Shown here piece by piece: positions 11,020 to 23,160 of a DNA stretch of 64,000 nucleotides. The DNA lies in contig NC_085123.1 in NCBI RefSeq assembly GCF_030269925.1, positions 6,262,001 through 6,326,000 of the forward strand, read 5' to 3'. Source of the DNA: Bombyx mori. Taxonomy: Eukaryota > Arthropoda > Insecta > Lepidoptera > Bombycidae. Position 1 is the first letter of the stretch, and each line of letters opens with the position of its first letter. The notes under the pieces were generated by a model. The model was not told the DNA's origin. It saw only the letters and a program-made list of their open reading frames with translations, and searched no databases. The position numbers and the translations under genes are program-made.

Positions 11020-13248
11020 ACCTGGCAGTAAATTCTTGACAAAACCTTAAGATCTTATAAATTGAGACTCCTACAGACACAAGATTGAAGCCTTATCCAC
11101 TAACTGCTTCAGGATGGAAATATGCAGCATAGGACTCAGGTGTACAGGATCAGAAATATCTCTTTAGCAGCAATTATGTAAATTAAAAAAATACGAGTTT
11201 GATTACACGACATTAATTAATGGTCCTTCATAAACACGTTTACATAACTTCTTATAAATAGTCAGTTCACTTGGAACGTATATAAGTACCTATATAACGG
11301 GAGAATATTTTATCCAGATTACCAGATCACTAGAGTATGAAGAGCGAAGAACGAAACAGAAGAAAGAAGAAATAAAAACGAAGAAGAAAGATACAGTCGA
11401 ACTGCCCCTGTGGGTCGCAGCGATACCTACATTCCCGCCTAGCAACGGTTGCATCTATGTAAACATTTTGTATAAAAATTATCATAATTTCCTTTTTAAA
11501 AAAACATGGGGAGATTCTCTATGGGCAGAGGGGTTTCCCTGGGGACTGTTCCTTCCCCCTTGAGCGACGACCCCATAGCTTTTAACCATTGAGCGGATAT
11601 TAAGATAACACCTAACGAAGCTCTCATGTATTCTTTTTAACTTCGGGAGATAATTGCAGCAATAAAGATATACAATTTTATATATTTTCCGAGCATCTGT
11701 CTTCATTCGTTGAATTAAAGCTAAAATTATTACGGGATACTTTTGCGATACGGACTGTATAATCAACTCCGTAAATCACAAAGTCTGACGTTTTTCGTTC
11801 TCATCCCTCGGTCTCATTTAAACACATGAAAAGAGTTTCTCATTTTATATTTCAGGATAGAATTGTTTGAGTCTTCTCCGTAAAGTTTCTCACTGCAAAA
11901 TGCATCTAATTGAAATACTTACTTTATTAAAATTAGGAGCTTCAAATTTTAAGCTGATATTTTTGCATAGCATGATTTTGTTATTCAAGATTTCCTAAGG
12001 CATACGTATGCTACATCCATATATCAACTAACAACTACAAATTTAGAACTAATAGTTGAAATCTTATGTTCCGAATTCGATTTAAAAAAAACAACAATTT
12101 TTACTAAAGACGAAGTCATTTCCTTCAGGCATGTAAAGTCGGGAACGATTTATCTCTAATTACGTCACGTCGTTTACGAGCTCATGCTAATGGGATGTCC
12201 ATCGTCGTGTTTAATATCATCTCTGAACTAAAATCCCATTTAATTGCTTTACGGAATGTTTCTACGCTTTATTCAGGCGTTCTACTTATTTCATTGTTCA
12301 ATGTTCTACCATCTACTTCATAGTTTGCTACTTTTGGCTATAAAAATGCTGGGCCGCAAAATCGTAATTGTAAATCGCATCGCATTAGATGGTGAATTGG
12401 ATCTACATTTGAGGTAGTACCCATTTCAACATTTTATTATTATGACTATAACGAATTAGCGGTTTCATACCCAAAACTGTATTCTGGAAATGTAACGAGA
12501 GTATATTTTTTGTTTTGCCACTGTTGGAGTCGATTTTGTCGTTTGACCTTATCATGGGACTTGATAATTCCTAGGCTCTGTAGTAACAAGGGTGATGACC
12601 GCATCGTAGTACAATTGGTATTATCCGTACAAATTATAGTATCTCGGCCTCATTTATCTAGTAACTAAGATTGACTGTACTTTGTCAGTCTTGATAGTGT
12701 TAACGGAATTGCCAATATTATTATGTCGAAAACGACTAATCACTAACAGTGTTGAATGATAGTTTTTCGCGATAGATGCTGTCTATGGACTAAAATGATT
12801 GTTAATTAGGTGTCCCGTGAACTGATTTACTAATCTAAGCAAATAAATAAATTTAACCTTCAAATTTTAATCATTCGTTGAATTTGAATTAATGGTGGTT
12901 CAATTACATCGTACATTTTATTATGCATAATGAATATTATAATGTATAATTTTACATACGTCTATTGTTTTTCTTCCTTTTTTCTAGATGTTAGTAGTTT
13001 TTTGTATTTTACCACCGCCTAAATCCCTGATCGGGTTAAGATCACCTTAGAAATAATGAATCATTTAAATTAAATCTCATGATTTTAAAGACTAAACATT
13101 AAAGTCGTCTAGCATTAAAACGCATTTCCTCATAAGCATTGACATAAACTCTTAACGCCAGATTTAAGCATCGTTAATTAGACGCGTCTGACGGACCCTT
13201 ATCGAGGGGAGGATGACTCGGCGTCAGGAAGACTGGCGGCATGTACAT
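11020..13248. other. Spacer, no gene seen
   Basis: Scanned both strands. There is a purine-rich stretch at about 11338-11392 (GAAGAAAGAAGAAATAAAAA) and otherwise only short open frames without splice context or a recognisable domain. Confidence 0.4.
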
Positions 13249-13254
13249 TATAAA
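13249..13254 (+). promoter_or_regulatory. Possible TATA box
   Basis: TATAAA followed about 20-30 bp downstream by CACTCAACAAACAGAGACTC, a layout seen in TATA-driven insect promoters. No reading frame follows: the ATG at 13333 stops after four codons. It may serve a spliced or non-coding transcript, or be chance. Confidence 0.2.
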
Positions 13255-13580
13255 GACGCCACACTCAACAAACAGAGACTCGATACCAGTCTTATTATTA
13301 TAGTTAACAATTTAATAACAATCATATTTATATGAATCTTGTTTAATATAAGGAAGGGAGAAGTCCTCTTGAGTTTCGCCGATTATTCTCCGGCATGTTT
13401 TTGGAAGAGAGCGTTCAGAATTCAAAAAGTACATGTTGTTTTTTTTTTTTTTTAATTTGGATTTTAATAATAAAAGCTTTTATGATGAACGGAAAGCTAA
13501 AGCGATAAAAGACATAAGGTAGAAATTTCAATTTTAGTGTGACAAGGCGATACCATCCGTCAAAATGAAAACATATTTTA

Positions 13581-13692
13581 TAGGCAGCGGCTTGGCTCTG
13601 CCCCTGGCATTGCTGAAGTCCATAGGCGACGGTAACCACTCACCATCAAGTGGGCCGTACGCTCGTCTGCCTACAAGGGGAATAAAAAAAAA
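13581..13692 (+). mobile_element. LINE 3'-end fragment
   Basis: GGCAGCGGCTTGGCTCTGCC, then CATAGGCGACGGTAACCACT, GTACGCTCGTCTGCCTACAA and an A-rich tail. The same 3' end closes the longer LINE fragment at 34726-35095 (minus strand), where it follows the end of a reverse-transcriptase frame. A sister copy is at 21455-21572. Confidence 0.7.
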
Positions 13693-14449
13693 ACGTGACT
13701 GCTTCGCGGGAGAAGGCGTCTTTTCACCAGCAAATAAGCAATCTTTTAAGTGATGCGAATTTTTATTATACGACGTATTTCTTTCATGAGCGTAAATTAG
13801 GTACATATTATTTAGATTTAATTGATATCGGCTGCGGAATTCGAAAGCTGGAAAATTTGTATCAAATAAACAGACTGTTATATCCATTCGACACATCTCC
13901 TTTAGTCAGTACATATATTCAGTCGAATATGTTTTAAAATAAAATATATATATTTATTTTGGTTCCATTGTTACTGTTGATACATACATCATAATAATAT
14001 CTATGTGACCTTTTGATTTTATAAAAGTAGATTTAACTTTATGATTTTGGTGTCAAGACTACGCAATGGTTGGCTCACTGCCTACCAATGCTTACATGAT
14101 GTTCATTATATCTCTACAAAGTTGCATGTCTTGTCCGTAATTCATTATTGGATAGTAGTTCGATGAAAGGCTAGTTTAATTATAGATGCAATTATTGCAA
14201 TAAATTGGTTATTTTTTTAATTAGCTATTTTCCCAAAAGCAGTAAAAGCACCTTGAGATATAGGTACAATGAATAATGATAAAAGTTACATTCGTACAAT
14301 GAGTGCGTTACTCGTTAAATTTTGACGGTAAAAGTCTTAACGGTAAATGTAGGCATTCAGGCGTACTTTATCTTGCGGGCTTGGAATATACCATAATTGA
14401 GATGGGATAGTTCATATAGAGAGCGATACGCATTGGGGAGTTCGTTTTT
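13693..14449. other. Spacer, no gene seen
   Basis: Open frames at 13534-13896 (-) and 13695-13937 (+) overlap the LINE tail and have no domain. Nothing else recognised. Confidence 0.4.
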
Positions 14450-14670
14450 TTATTACATATTTGGGTGAATGGGTTCATGGCTCACTTTGTGTTAAATAGT
14501 TAATGGAAACCATAGATATAAAAACTTGATTACGGGTACTCATTTTGTGACGAGAAATTGAAATCTCAATTGGATTGTACAACGTATCCCACCCTGCAAC
14601 CAGGAACACATGACTACTTCACGGCAGAAATAAACAAGATGATGACACCACTATCCCTGCCAGCTTATAA
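14450..14670 (-). repeat. Decayed Bm1-type SINE body
   Basis: Weak but ordered similarity on the minus strand: TTGGGTGAATGGGTTCATGG, GTGTTAAATAGTTAATGG, CCCACCCTGCAACC and TTCACGGCAGAAATAAACA. Confidence 0.5.
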
Positions 14671-14782
14671 TACGCTCTAACATCGCTCGTTATCAAAATG
14701 AATAAGATTGCTGCTAGAAAAGGTATTAGCTAATCGGATACTGTTGCTTACTGGAAAAAATTATTCATTAAACCTTTGAAAT

Positions 14783-14945
14783 CCAGCTCATCATCATCAA
14801 CATCATCATCAACAGCCCACAGTCGTTCACATAGGCCTCTCCCAATTTACACCACCGAACCCGGTCTGCGGCTCTCCTCATCCACTTCTTGCCGGCCACG
14901 CACCGCGTGCGGAGGTCATCGCACCGTCTATCCAGTACAACTAAC
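14783..14945 (-). mobile_element. RTE-like LINE 3' remnant with ATG-repeat tail
   Basis: A (TCA)n run at about 14786-14812 is followed by GC-richer sequence (GTTCACATAGGCCTCTCCCA, CTTCTTGCCGGCCACGC). On the minus strand this ends in (ATG)n, the tail type of the RTE copies at 43210 and 51395. Confidence 0.45.
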
Positions 14946-15007
14946 TTTGGTATGGATGTACGAGTATCTTATGGAATCATTGCACGTCATTGTGACAGAC
15001 TTGTAGA

Positions 15008-16118
15008 CGTCCGATTAATTAAATTTGCATAAAGGATTGCCGAATGCAATTTTATAACTTCGCTCTCTCTTATCCTGACCAGTATCGAAAGGATAAAAAA
15101 AATTGTGAAATTAATTATTAGTTCGATTTTTAGATCGATTTCGTTAATAAAGCTTGTATTTTGGTTCTTATAGTTCTAATGATACAAAAACAAATACTAT
15201 ATCAGTTTGGAGACAGATGCGTCTTAACTTCTTATATTTACATGTGTTGGACGAAACATATAATTTATTGGATTATTAATATGGATTAAAAAATAAAAAA
15301 ATGTTAGCGCAACATTTTTATTACGTAGTTCAAGATGGCTTGAATTAACGCTGACAGGAAACTACTGGACATACCAACGCAAACTCGACGACGGGGCGTC
15401 GCTTAATCTTATTTTAAATTACATTTTTTTTACGCTATCACAGTTCAAAATACTTTAAGCAATAGAAAATAATTTCGTAGCATCAGTTTATTATTCGTTG
15501 AACATTAGCTTATTAATTTAATTAATCAATTCTTCTCCTTGCGTCGCTATCCTCTTTACTGAGGTTCGCGACTCTCCCACTGCATCATTTTCTCGTGTAC
15601 ATTATAAAATAATTAATACAATAACACTGTTTATATTAAGTTAGTGGTCTTTGAGTTTTCTTATGTCAGTTAAATTTTGAATTCATGAAAACAATTAAAA
15701 TAGTGGTAGTGAAATTAGTGATTAATAAAAATGTATGGGAAGACGCGCTCACAGTTTACTGGACGTTTTATGGTTATTGTAGGTCATAGACCTGTTTTTG
15801 AGACAATAAATTTCAGTTTTAATAAAAAGCTCTATCCGGGTGGGATAGCACTTTTTGTCATAATCAGAACACGTGATTTCTTTGTGATAGAATTAGGGAA
15901 AAGACGATGCACGAAGCACTCTCGCTAGGGCCAATGTTAGCCCATTTTCTCAGGTTGAGCACCGTGAGCTCACCTACCAATCACACTGTAACTGGAATAG
16001 CCCCCTTTAAGCTACCAGTGAATAAGCAGGCAAAAAATACCCATTATAGTATAAAAACATCTCATATTACCAGTTCTCAAGTTAGGATTACAGTGTTTCC
16101 GATTATGACAAAACAAGT
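15008..16118. other. Spacer with one decayed LINE-like piece
   Basis: No gene recognised. About 15536-15600 contains TTGCGTCGCTATCCTCTTTA, similar in style to 45490-45530, probably an old non-LTR remnant. A 65-codon frame at 15731-15928 lacks any domain. Confidence 0.35.
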
Positions 16119-16345
16119 TTTTTTATTGCTTAGATGAGTGAACAAGCTCTCGGATCACCTGGTGTTCAATAGTAACCGAATCCTAAAAACATTACAAGTA
16201 AATGAAACATGACGTAAAAGTTGCAATAGTATATAATTTGGCTATCACACCCTTCAAAACGTAATGTACAAATGCTTCACGGCAGAAATAGACAGGGTAA
16301 TTCTACTTACCCGTGCGGGTTTACAATACACTCTACCAGCACTTT
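16119..16345 (-). repeat. Diverged Bm1-type SINE body
   Basis: Minus orientation. TTTTTATTGCTTAGATGAGT, CACCTGGTGTTCAATAG, CTTCACGGCAGAAATAGACA and ACCCGTGCGG occur in the order expected for the body module. Confidence 0.65.
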
Positions 16346-16420
16346 ATTCTACTTTACAGGAATATATTGGTAATCAGACATAGGTACTAATACTACGAAG
16401 TTTCAATATCAGAGTATCAT

Positions 16421-16474
16421 AAAACGCCATTGCTTGAATTGTAAACATAAAACGCAATTGCTTGAATTGTAAAG
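16421..16474. repeat. Short tandem duplication (about 27 bp)
   Basis: ATTGCTTGAATTGTAAA occurs twice in a row with AAAACGC in front of each copy (about 16421-16447 and 16448-16474). Confidence 0.6.
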
Positions 16475-17293
16475 GTAAAGTTATAATCACACAAAATAAA
16501 ATTATACCATACACAAAAAAAAGTATTATAGAAAACAGATATTTGTTATCAAGTTGTCCCCGAACATTATTATGACAGTAAAACAGTTCATTATACTCTG
16601 TATATCTCGAGGTCATTATGGAAGCTAGCCAAATGAATTGTAACAGAAAAAAGTGCGATATTGTTACGCTACGTTAGTCATCTTTTACCGTTCTGACATT
16701 CTAACAGTTCAACAAGTGCCTAGAGAGATTATAGATATTTTCCGGATAATTAATTAATAATTTCTCTATGCTTCAGTAAATATGAATTGACTTAAATTTA
16801 TCAATAAAACGATACAAACGTTTTGATTTCCGGTCTTTAAATAGCACAAATCACTTTTTATAGTTTCTGTTTCTTTTAAATAAGTGGTTTGTGTTTGAAT
16901 CTGTGATTTATTCAAATTAGGTCCAATCTCTACTGTTTTCTTAATAGGCTTTCTTTAAAAATCTCATTTCTTTTATTATTTCTAGTAATTGCGGCAGATG
17001 AGATAAGATCCTTCGATCGCCTCTTAACACCGATGGACTTCAAACCCGCTATCCATATCTAATCGTTCACGTACTCTTAAAATCGGCTTCTGTGAACGCT
17101 ACAAGCAACGCAAATGACTCTGCTCACTACCAAATCGTAGTAGGTAACCAAAAATGACATAAAAAATTGTCTGCATCGTCATCATTAATGGCCACACAGA
17201 TCTTTTACTCGTCCGATAAAATATGTCTAAATAAGTCTCTTAAAAATACTGTTTTCTGAAAATGAGGTTGGTAAGAGAGTGTTAACTATGAAT

Positions 17294-17440
17294 GTGGAAG
17301 GATATAGAGGAAGAGGTAGACCTAAGAAGAAATGGATGGATTGCGTAATAGACGATATGGGTAAGAGGGGAGTGAGCGAAGAAATGGTATATGATAGAAG
17401 AGTATGGAAGAAGAAAACATGTTGCGCTGACCCCAGGTGA
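17294..17440 (+). pseudogene. LINE reverse-transcriptase C-terminal remnant
   Basis: A 48-codon open stretch reads VEGYRGRGRPKKKWMDCVID, then DMGKRGVSEEMV and WKKKTCCADPR before TGA. This is the C-terminal end typical of a lepidopteran non-LTR family. It is followed by GGGAGAAGGGCAGGATAATG and a short (ATG)n tail to about 17475. The rest of the element is absent (5' truncation). Confidence 0.7.
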
Positions 17441-17475
17441 CTGGGAGAAGGGCAGGATAATGATGATGATGATGT

Positions 17476-19042
17476 TTTCTGCAACATCAGGCCGTTCTAC
17501 AATGTTCACACACAAATCGATAAACTCGTCACGTCGACTAAAATACTCTACTCATCCGATAAAATATGACTTTAATTTATTCCAACAGTTCAGAAGATCT
17601 TAAGATTATTTAAGATCTCCAGCGAAAATGGGTAATGAGATGGTCAGAGGGTGTTAAACTCCCCAACCATTTCATTGCGTTATCTTTATTATTTATTAGC
17701 TTTGTCTTCTTATATTGATTTTAACCCGACATTTTGGGATTCTAATATTGTCTGTTCCGTATCGAAAACCTAGCTATTAAATAAAATAAAATATACTCTC
17801 GTGCTTTGTATATATATTATATTATGTAGTAAGATATTAGAAGAAAGTACATGTTATGTAGAAAGACACTATAGACTAGTTTCAATTCTGGTACCAATTG
17901 GGCATTTTCGGTACACATAACAGCTTGGTGTCGTTGGGTCTAAAATATGTAACTCTGTTCAACCACTGTATTTATAATATACTGTTTACACCTGTTATAC
18001 ATATATGCTTATGTAACGATGGATACTGATAATTTTAGTGATAAATAACGCGTTATTCAATAACTTGAAATGATTATGCTGCTAAGTATCAAGTGTTACT
18101 GTGAAATCGATGATAATATCACCCGATAAATGTATCTGAATAAATATTTACACGCACTATAGAATTTAGATTGCTCGTATAACATTGAAGATATCAAACT
18201 CAAATAAACTATTTAAGGAATCAAACGAAAGTAAGCCCAATTATGACTTGCAAAGGGCGGACGATGAGTTGTAGATAAGAAAAGTCGAATATCGAACTCA
18301 ATGGCGTATATTGGAAGAGGCTTATATTCAGTAGTAGATGAGCACAGACAATAATGACGTCACGACCCAAAAATATAGATATGACACAGAATACGTTTAA
18401 CACATATTATACCTTTTATTGTGTCACAGATAACGCAAATACCCGGCTGAAATGCTATCTATAAGCCACTCTTCTGATTTAAATATGCTTCCATTCAATG
18501 CTTTTAGCTCTACACTTGCATTTCAGCGTACATTGTATATATTATATGAATAAAGCACACGTGATTCCTGGAGTCTCGTGACGTCAGCTGGCATTCATAG
18601 TTGAATTGTCTGTACTAGTAAATGTGCCAATGATGTAAACGCCCGCGCCATTAACTATTATCAAACTCATTTTGCTTCATATAATTTTTCATATTATAAA
18701 ATAATATAAGACGTGCCTCAAAGATTTCACTGCCGGGCAATAAAATATTATTCTTATTTTTTTGCCACTTTTTTATTCTGTTGTGAATTAATCACTGAAC
18801 CGATCATCCTGACGTTAAATAATCGTAATATAGCGACATAAAGTACCTTTCATTTAATATTTCTAAAGCAAGATTATTTTCTACAATAACGTAAGTGAAG
18901 CCACGTGCACAAATCAGTATTTGAATATTAAAAATGCCTCTTTTTATTGTATTTTCCGGGAGACTGGGTTCATATAAATTTGAAATTACATTGCATGTGT
19001 AATTAATTCGTAAGAGTTCAGCCTAAAAAAATACGGTATCAA
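17476..19042. other. Spacer, no gene seen
   Basis: AT-rich with short open frames only. No repeat family or splice-flanked exon recognised on either strand. Confidence 0.4.
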
Positions 19043-19492
19043 TCTGTATATTAATACGCGAAGCAAAAACTTTGTACCCCTTTTTACGAAAATTGCGCGG
19101 ACGGAGGAGTATGAAATTTCTCACACTTATAGAGAATATAGAGAAGGAGTGCACAATGCTAATATTTTTTTTAAATAATGCATAAAAGATACTTTAAATC
19201 AATAAAGAAAACATTACGCAAATTACCATGTATTTGACACAACACATACAAAAAATATACTCTTTGTTTACTGTCAATTGGGAAATTTTTGTTATTGTTT
19301 AAAGTCTGTGGTCGAATTGAAAATAGATTAATATTGTTTGTCTTTAATGTTATTGATCTATAGTGCAGTTTTGGTGAATACTGTGATTATATTATCGAAA
19401 TATAATAGTGTTTGACAATAGAACCATAATAATGTTTAAACTTATAATTTCAATTAACTATAGTCGAATCTCGACTACTGCGGGGCCAGTAG
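19043..19492 (+). mobile_element. Helitron-like element, family 3
   Basis: Starts TCTGTATATTAATACGCGAA and shares the family's inner landmarks (GAAGCAAAAACTTTGTACCC, CGCGGACGGAGGAGTATGAA, TCTCGACTACTGCGGGGCC). The final CTAG is altered to GTAG. Confidence 0.6.
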
Positions 19493-19742
19493 TTTTTATA
19501 AAAGGGTGGTACGTCGTAACTAATACGCACTTACGATCGACACAAATGGGAAGTACTACTGCCTCAGCTATTTCTTCCGCGAAGCAATAATGCGTTGCGG
19601 TTTGAAAGGTGCAGCCGCTTAGATGATTTCAACTCAATGTGAGTGACAGCATTTACGTTGATAAGTCTGTGGGTTCCGGTAACTACATGGGTTCAATTGG
19701 GATGTTAGCACGTTCACTCATCTAAGCAATAGGTATAAAGAG
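19493..19742 (+). repeat. Strongly diverged Bm1-type SINE
   Basis: Ordered fragments of the body: CTATTTCTTCCGCGAAGCAA, ATGCGTTGCGGTTTGAAAG, CATTTACGTTGATAAG and TCATCTAAGCAATAGG. It abuts the Helitron-like element on its left. Confidence 0.55.
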
Positions 19743-19781
19743 ATACACACAAAAAAAATATTGTTAATTTAAAAAAATTTT

Positions 19782-20221
19782 TTTTTTGCTTAGATGGGTT
19801 GACGATCTGACTGCACACCTAGTGTTAAGTGGTTACTGGAGCCCATAGATGTCTACGACGTAAATGTGCCTCCCACCTTGAGATATAAGTTCTAAGGTCT
19901 CATTATAGTTACAACGGCTGCCCCACCCTTCAAACCAAAACGCATTAGGTACTGCTTTACGGCAGAAATAGGTAGGGTGTTGGTACCTACCCGCACAGAC
20001 CCACAAGAGGGTCCACCACCAGTAATTACTCAAATAATAATTTTGCGGGTTTGATTTTTATTACAGGATGTTATTCCTTCACCGTGGAAGTCAATCGTGA
20101 ACGTTTGTTGAGAACTTATTTCATTAGAAAAATTGGTACCCGCCTGAAATTCGAACACCGGTGTATCGCTCAATAACGAATACACCGGACGTCTTATCCT
20201 TTAGGCCACGACGACTTAAAA
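19782..20221 (-). repeat. Full-length Bm1-type SINE with tRNA-like head
   Basis: Minus orientation, about 440 bp. The body runs from TTGCTTAGATGGGTTG (A-rich end near 19782) to CCACCAGT at 20023. The head continues to about 20221 and contains GGTGTTCGAATTTCAGGC (B-box-like) and GTCGTGGCCTAAAGGATAAG (A-box-like), read on the minus strand. These are internal RNA polymerase III promoter boxes, so this is not a tRNA gene. Confidence 0.8.
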
Positions 20222-20403
20222 CGTATCCAATTCGAGATTCCATTGAATTCAAACTACATGCTCAGAATTATTAATTACCAAATTATTCATAGACAGTTTT
20301 CTTTCATCCTACAAACCGAGCATTTTTAATTCACTTTATTAAACCTGCTTACATTGCTGACGCTCCACTCATTTAACCATAATATCTACAATAATATTAT
20401 AAA

Positions 20404-20838
20404 TCTATAATAATATTATAAAGAGGAAAGATTTGTTTGTTTGTTTGTATTGAATAGGCTCCGAAACTACTGAACCGATTTGAAATTCTTTCACTGTTTG
20501 AAAGCTACACTATTCCCGAGTGACATAGCCTTAATTTTTTTTTGAAAAAATTAGAGATCCTTACTATAACTCCAATAATGTAACCCAAGGTGTAAAAAAA
20601 ATTACCTAAAATATTATTTACATCGCGTGCCCTGCGAAAACTATTGATGATAGAATAAAATAATGTACTACGACTTTGTAGAACACATTATTATTTACAA
20701 AAAGTGTCGCGACAGCATATGTCTAACTATTATAGTAATGCCGCAATAAGTGTTCTTTTATTTATAAAAAATAAAACAGCGTCAAATATCCTTGAAATTT
20801 TCGTTAAAGACTCGAGCGGAGCCGGAGCGGGCCGCTAG
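20404..20838 (+). mobile_element. Helitron-like element, family 1 variant
   Basis: About 435 bp, starting TCTATAATAATATTATAAAG and ending GGGCCGCTAG, A and T flanks as in the 216-bp copies. It carries about 200 bp of extra internal sequence. Non-coding. Confidence 0.6.
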
Positions 20839-21101
20839 TTATTATATAATTTTATTTCGTACAGCAAACAATATTGTTTTTTATATGTGTAGTAAGAAAT
20901 TTTATATAATCGTACATAATAATATGTATGAACACTCGTACTCATGAACGTGGCCACGAACAAAGACATTCGTGACACCAGTTTTAACCAACTCATAAAA
21001 GCTAGGTAGCGTACATAACTTTGTAGTGAATCACTGGATAAGCTTATTATTTTCTAAACATAATAATATATATTATGTGTTATTGGTAAATTATTATCTT
21101 A

Positions 21102-21290
21102 CTAGAGGTCCCGCAGTAGTCGAAATTCGACTATAATTTATTGGAATTGTAAGTTTGTACACCATTATGATTGTATTTCATACTTCTTTAATCACAAATT
21201 TCTAAAAAGTATAAAATACAATCATAATAGTGTACAAACTTACAATTCCAATTAATTATAGTCAAATTTCGACTACTGCGGGACCTCTAG
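21102..21290. repeat. Fold-back palindrome made from family 3 Helitron-like 3' ends
   Basis: 189 bp that begins and ends with CTAG and reads nearly the same on both strands: each arm has AGAGGTCCCGCAGTAGTCGA, TTGGAATTGTAAGTTTG and a TATGATTGTATTT segment, around a short centre near 21196. Both arms derive from the 3' end of the family seen at 9744-10154. Confidence 0.8.
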
Positions 21291-21454
21291 TTATGAATAA
21301 TTTGTGAATGTAATGCCCCGAGAAAATTCTTGTGACGATTCTTTTATGTCATTTCTACCATCGTACCATCATCATTACATCTATCTAGTTATATTTCACC
21401 CCACAGACGTCCACTGCTGGACATAAGCGTTAAGACCATACCCAAATTAAATAG

Positions 21455-21572
21455 GTAGGCAGCAGCTTGGCATTGCTCTGCGCCTGGCATTGCTGAGGTC
21501 CATGGGCGACGGTAACCACTCACCATCAGGTGGGCCATATGCTCGTCTGCCTACAAGGGCAATAAAAAAATC
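21455..21572 (+). mobile_element. LINE 3'-end fragment
   Basis: Same family as 13581-13692: GCAGCAGCTTGGCATTGC, CCATGGGCGACGGTAACCAC, TCGTCTGCCTACAAGGGCAA and an A tail. Confidence 0.7.
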
Positions 21573-21753
21573 GTTCGTGTGTTACATTATTGTTTTTAAA
21601 TTACCTTTATATGTAATCGAATATACGACCAAACTGGAGATCGTGGTCATCAAAAGGGGGTACAGTCGCTACCTGTTGCTGACTCATCAAGCCGTGTTTC
21701 AAAAATGATAAGTCATAGAGCTTTATTTGCACCGTGAAGGGAAATTCATATTA

Positions 21754-21842
21754 GATCCGCATTGTACGTGGTAAAAAATAATAATGATCCGGAAACGCAC
21801 TGTGGATGAACGCAGGCTTTAGGTAGTAGGGATATTTCGATA
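21754..21842 (-). mobile_element. Small LINE remnant
   Basis: ACGTGGTAAAAAATAATAAT, CGGAAACGCACTGTGGATGA and AGGTAGTAGGGAT match, in order, an inner part of the LINE fragment at 34726-35095. Confidence 0.5.
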
Positions 21843-22979
21843 GTTGCCAGTACAGTTTAATAAATAAAATAACAACACTTAATGTTAATCTAACGATTAC
21901 TTAATTTAACGCACAAAACATGATTAAGCTCTGTTTGGAATTCACAATTCCAAGGACAAGCAAAGTTGAATAAGCCTTTGAAAATCCCCAGTAAGGGTCG
22001 AGAGAGGGCTTAATGTCTCTCAAACCTTTAGCACGTTCCTCAAATATTCAAAGGCCTAAGCAAACAATTTAAACGTCAAATGGTCCTCCCCGTCACGATA
22101 TTTCGATTGAGGATTAACATATTATATCAAAGTTATTGGCCTAAAGTTTTGGCTGGATATTTGGCATTATACTATTTGCAAGATGAGAATTTTCAATATT
22201 ATAAACTGCAATGAGGGTACCACAAATCTGGTACTTGTTTAAATTTTTTATTTTAACTGTAATTATTGCTATTTATTTGGAAAAAAGCACTAGTAGTACT
22301 ATATTATGAGCTGGCTAGGCAAATATAGGTAGACCTCTTTCAATACTTTTCTTGAAGTTCCTATAACTTTATCTTTTGATTTAGCCTTACAGAACATTCT
22401 GTTTTGTTTTTCCAAATCCAGTTTACTGCTTCATCTCCAACTTATTATTCTCATTTTCGATGCTTCAGACATTTTACTATTTGTGATCTCGATCAGGATA
22501 CAAGATATTTTAAAATTACATAAAGTACCTAATTGCCACATTTCAGACAATTAACCTAATTCAAAGAGTAACCCTAATTCGTTTTAACGCCTGAAGTTCA
22601 TTCACCGCAATCGAATAAAATCATTCGCATAGTTATAAAACTGCAGCTGTAACTTTTTCAAACAGTAACTATCCAATTTTCGTACTAATTAAATAAGGTT
22701 TTGGTGTTAATACATTAGTCGACAGAAATGACAACGCTGATTATTTTAAAAATATATTATGCACCAGGTGTTAATCAACTAAATGTTAAAATAAAGACAG
22801 ACCTGTTGATTGAGGCGAATACGCTGCCAGATCTCGAGTAGTGTTGAGATACAATCATGAATATTTAACGACTGCGAACATCCTTCATGACGATTACGCT
22901 AATCATTTAGTTAGTTAACACACATCAACCCGTTTACATGTTATTCGGAGGGCTATCGCGACAAGAACGCAGAGTTTTG
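21843..22979. other. Spacer, no gene seen
   Basis: AT-rich, no repeat or exon recognised. Confidence 0.4.
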
Positions 22980-23160
22980 GAAGTTTTTTTGTGGTGTTTC
23001 CGTAGTTTAGAGTACGCGTGATGCGGATAGACGCGCGGTCGTACTTTCGGATCGCCCAAGCGTTGGGCGGGAACTGAAACGAAAGTGCTCGCACGTGAAC
23101 AGCGGCTCAGAGACTGGGCAAGTCTGCGCGGCCTGTTGCTGGGTTACGTACAACAAACCG
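22980..23160 (+). promoter_or_regulatory. GC/CpG-rich island; candidate promoter or 5' exon of SLC13 gene 1
   Basis: This stretch is clearly richer in GC and CpG than its surroundings (for example CGCGCGGTCGTACTTTCGG, GCCCAAGCGTTGGGCGGG) and is not a repeat I recognise. It lies about 2.5 kb upstream of the first SLC13 gene 1 exon I can define, which lacks a start codon. A promoter or 5' UTR exon there is therefore plausible. I found no convincing donor or ATG of the right phase in it. Confidence 0.3.

Noticed and set aside
13534..13937. Overlapping open frames on both strands
   Set aside because: They span the LINE tail at 13581-13692 and have no recognisable protein.
17227..17515. Minus-strand open frames rich in Ser and Pro
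   Set aside because: Antisense to the LINE C-terminal remnant (17294-17440) and its repeat tail.
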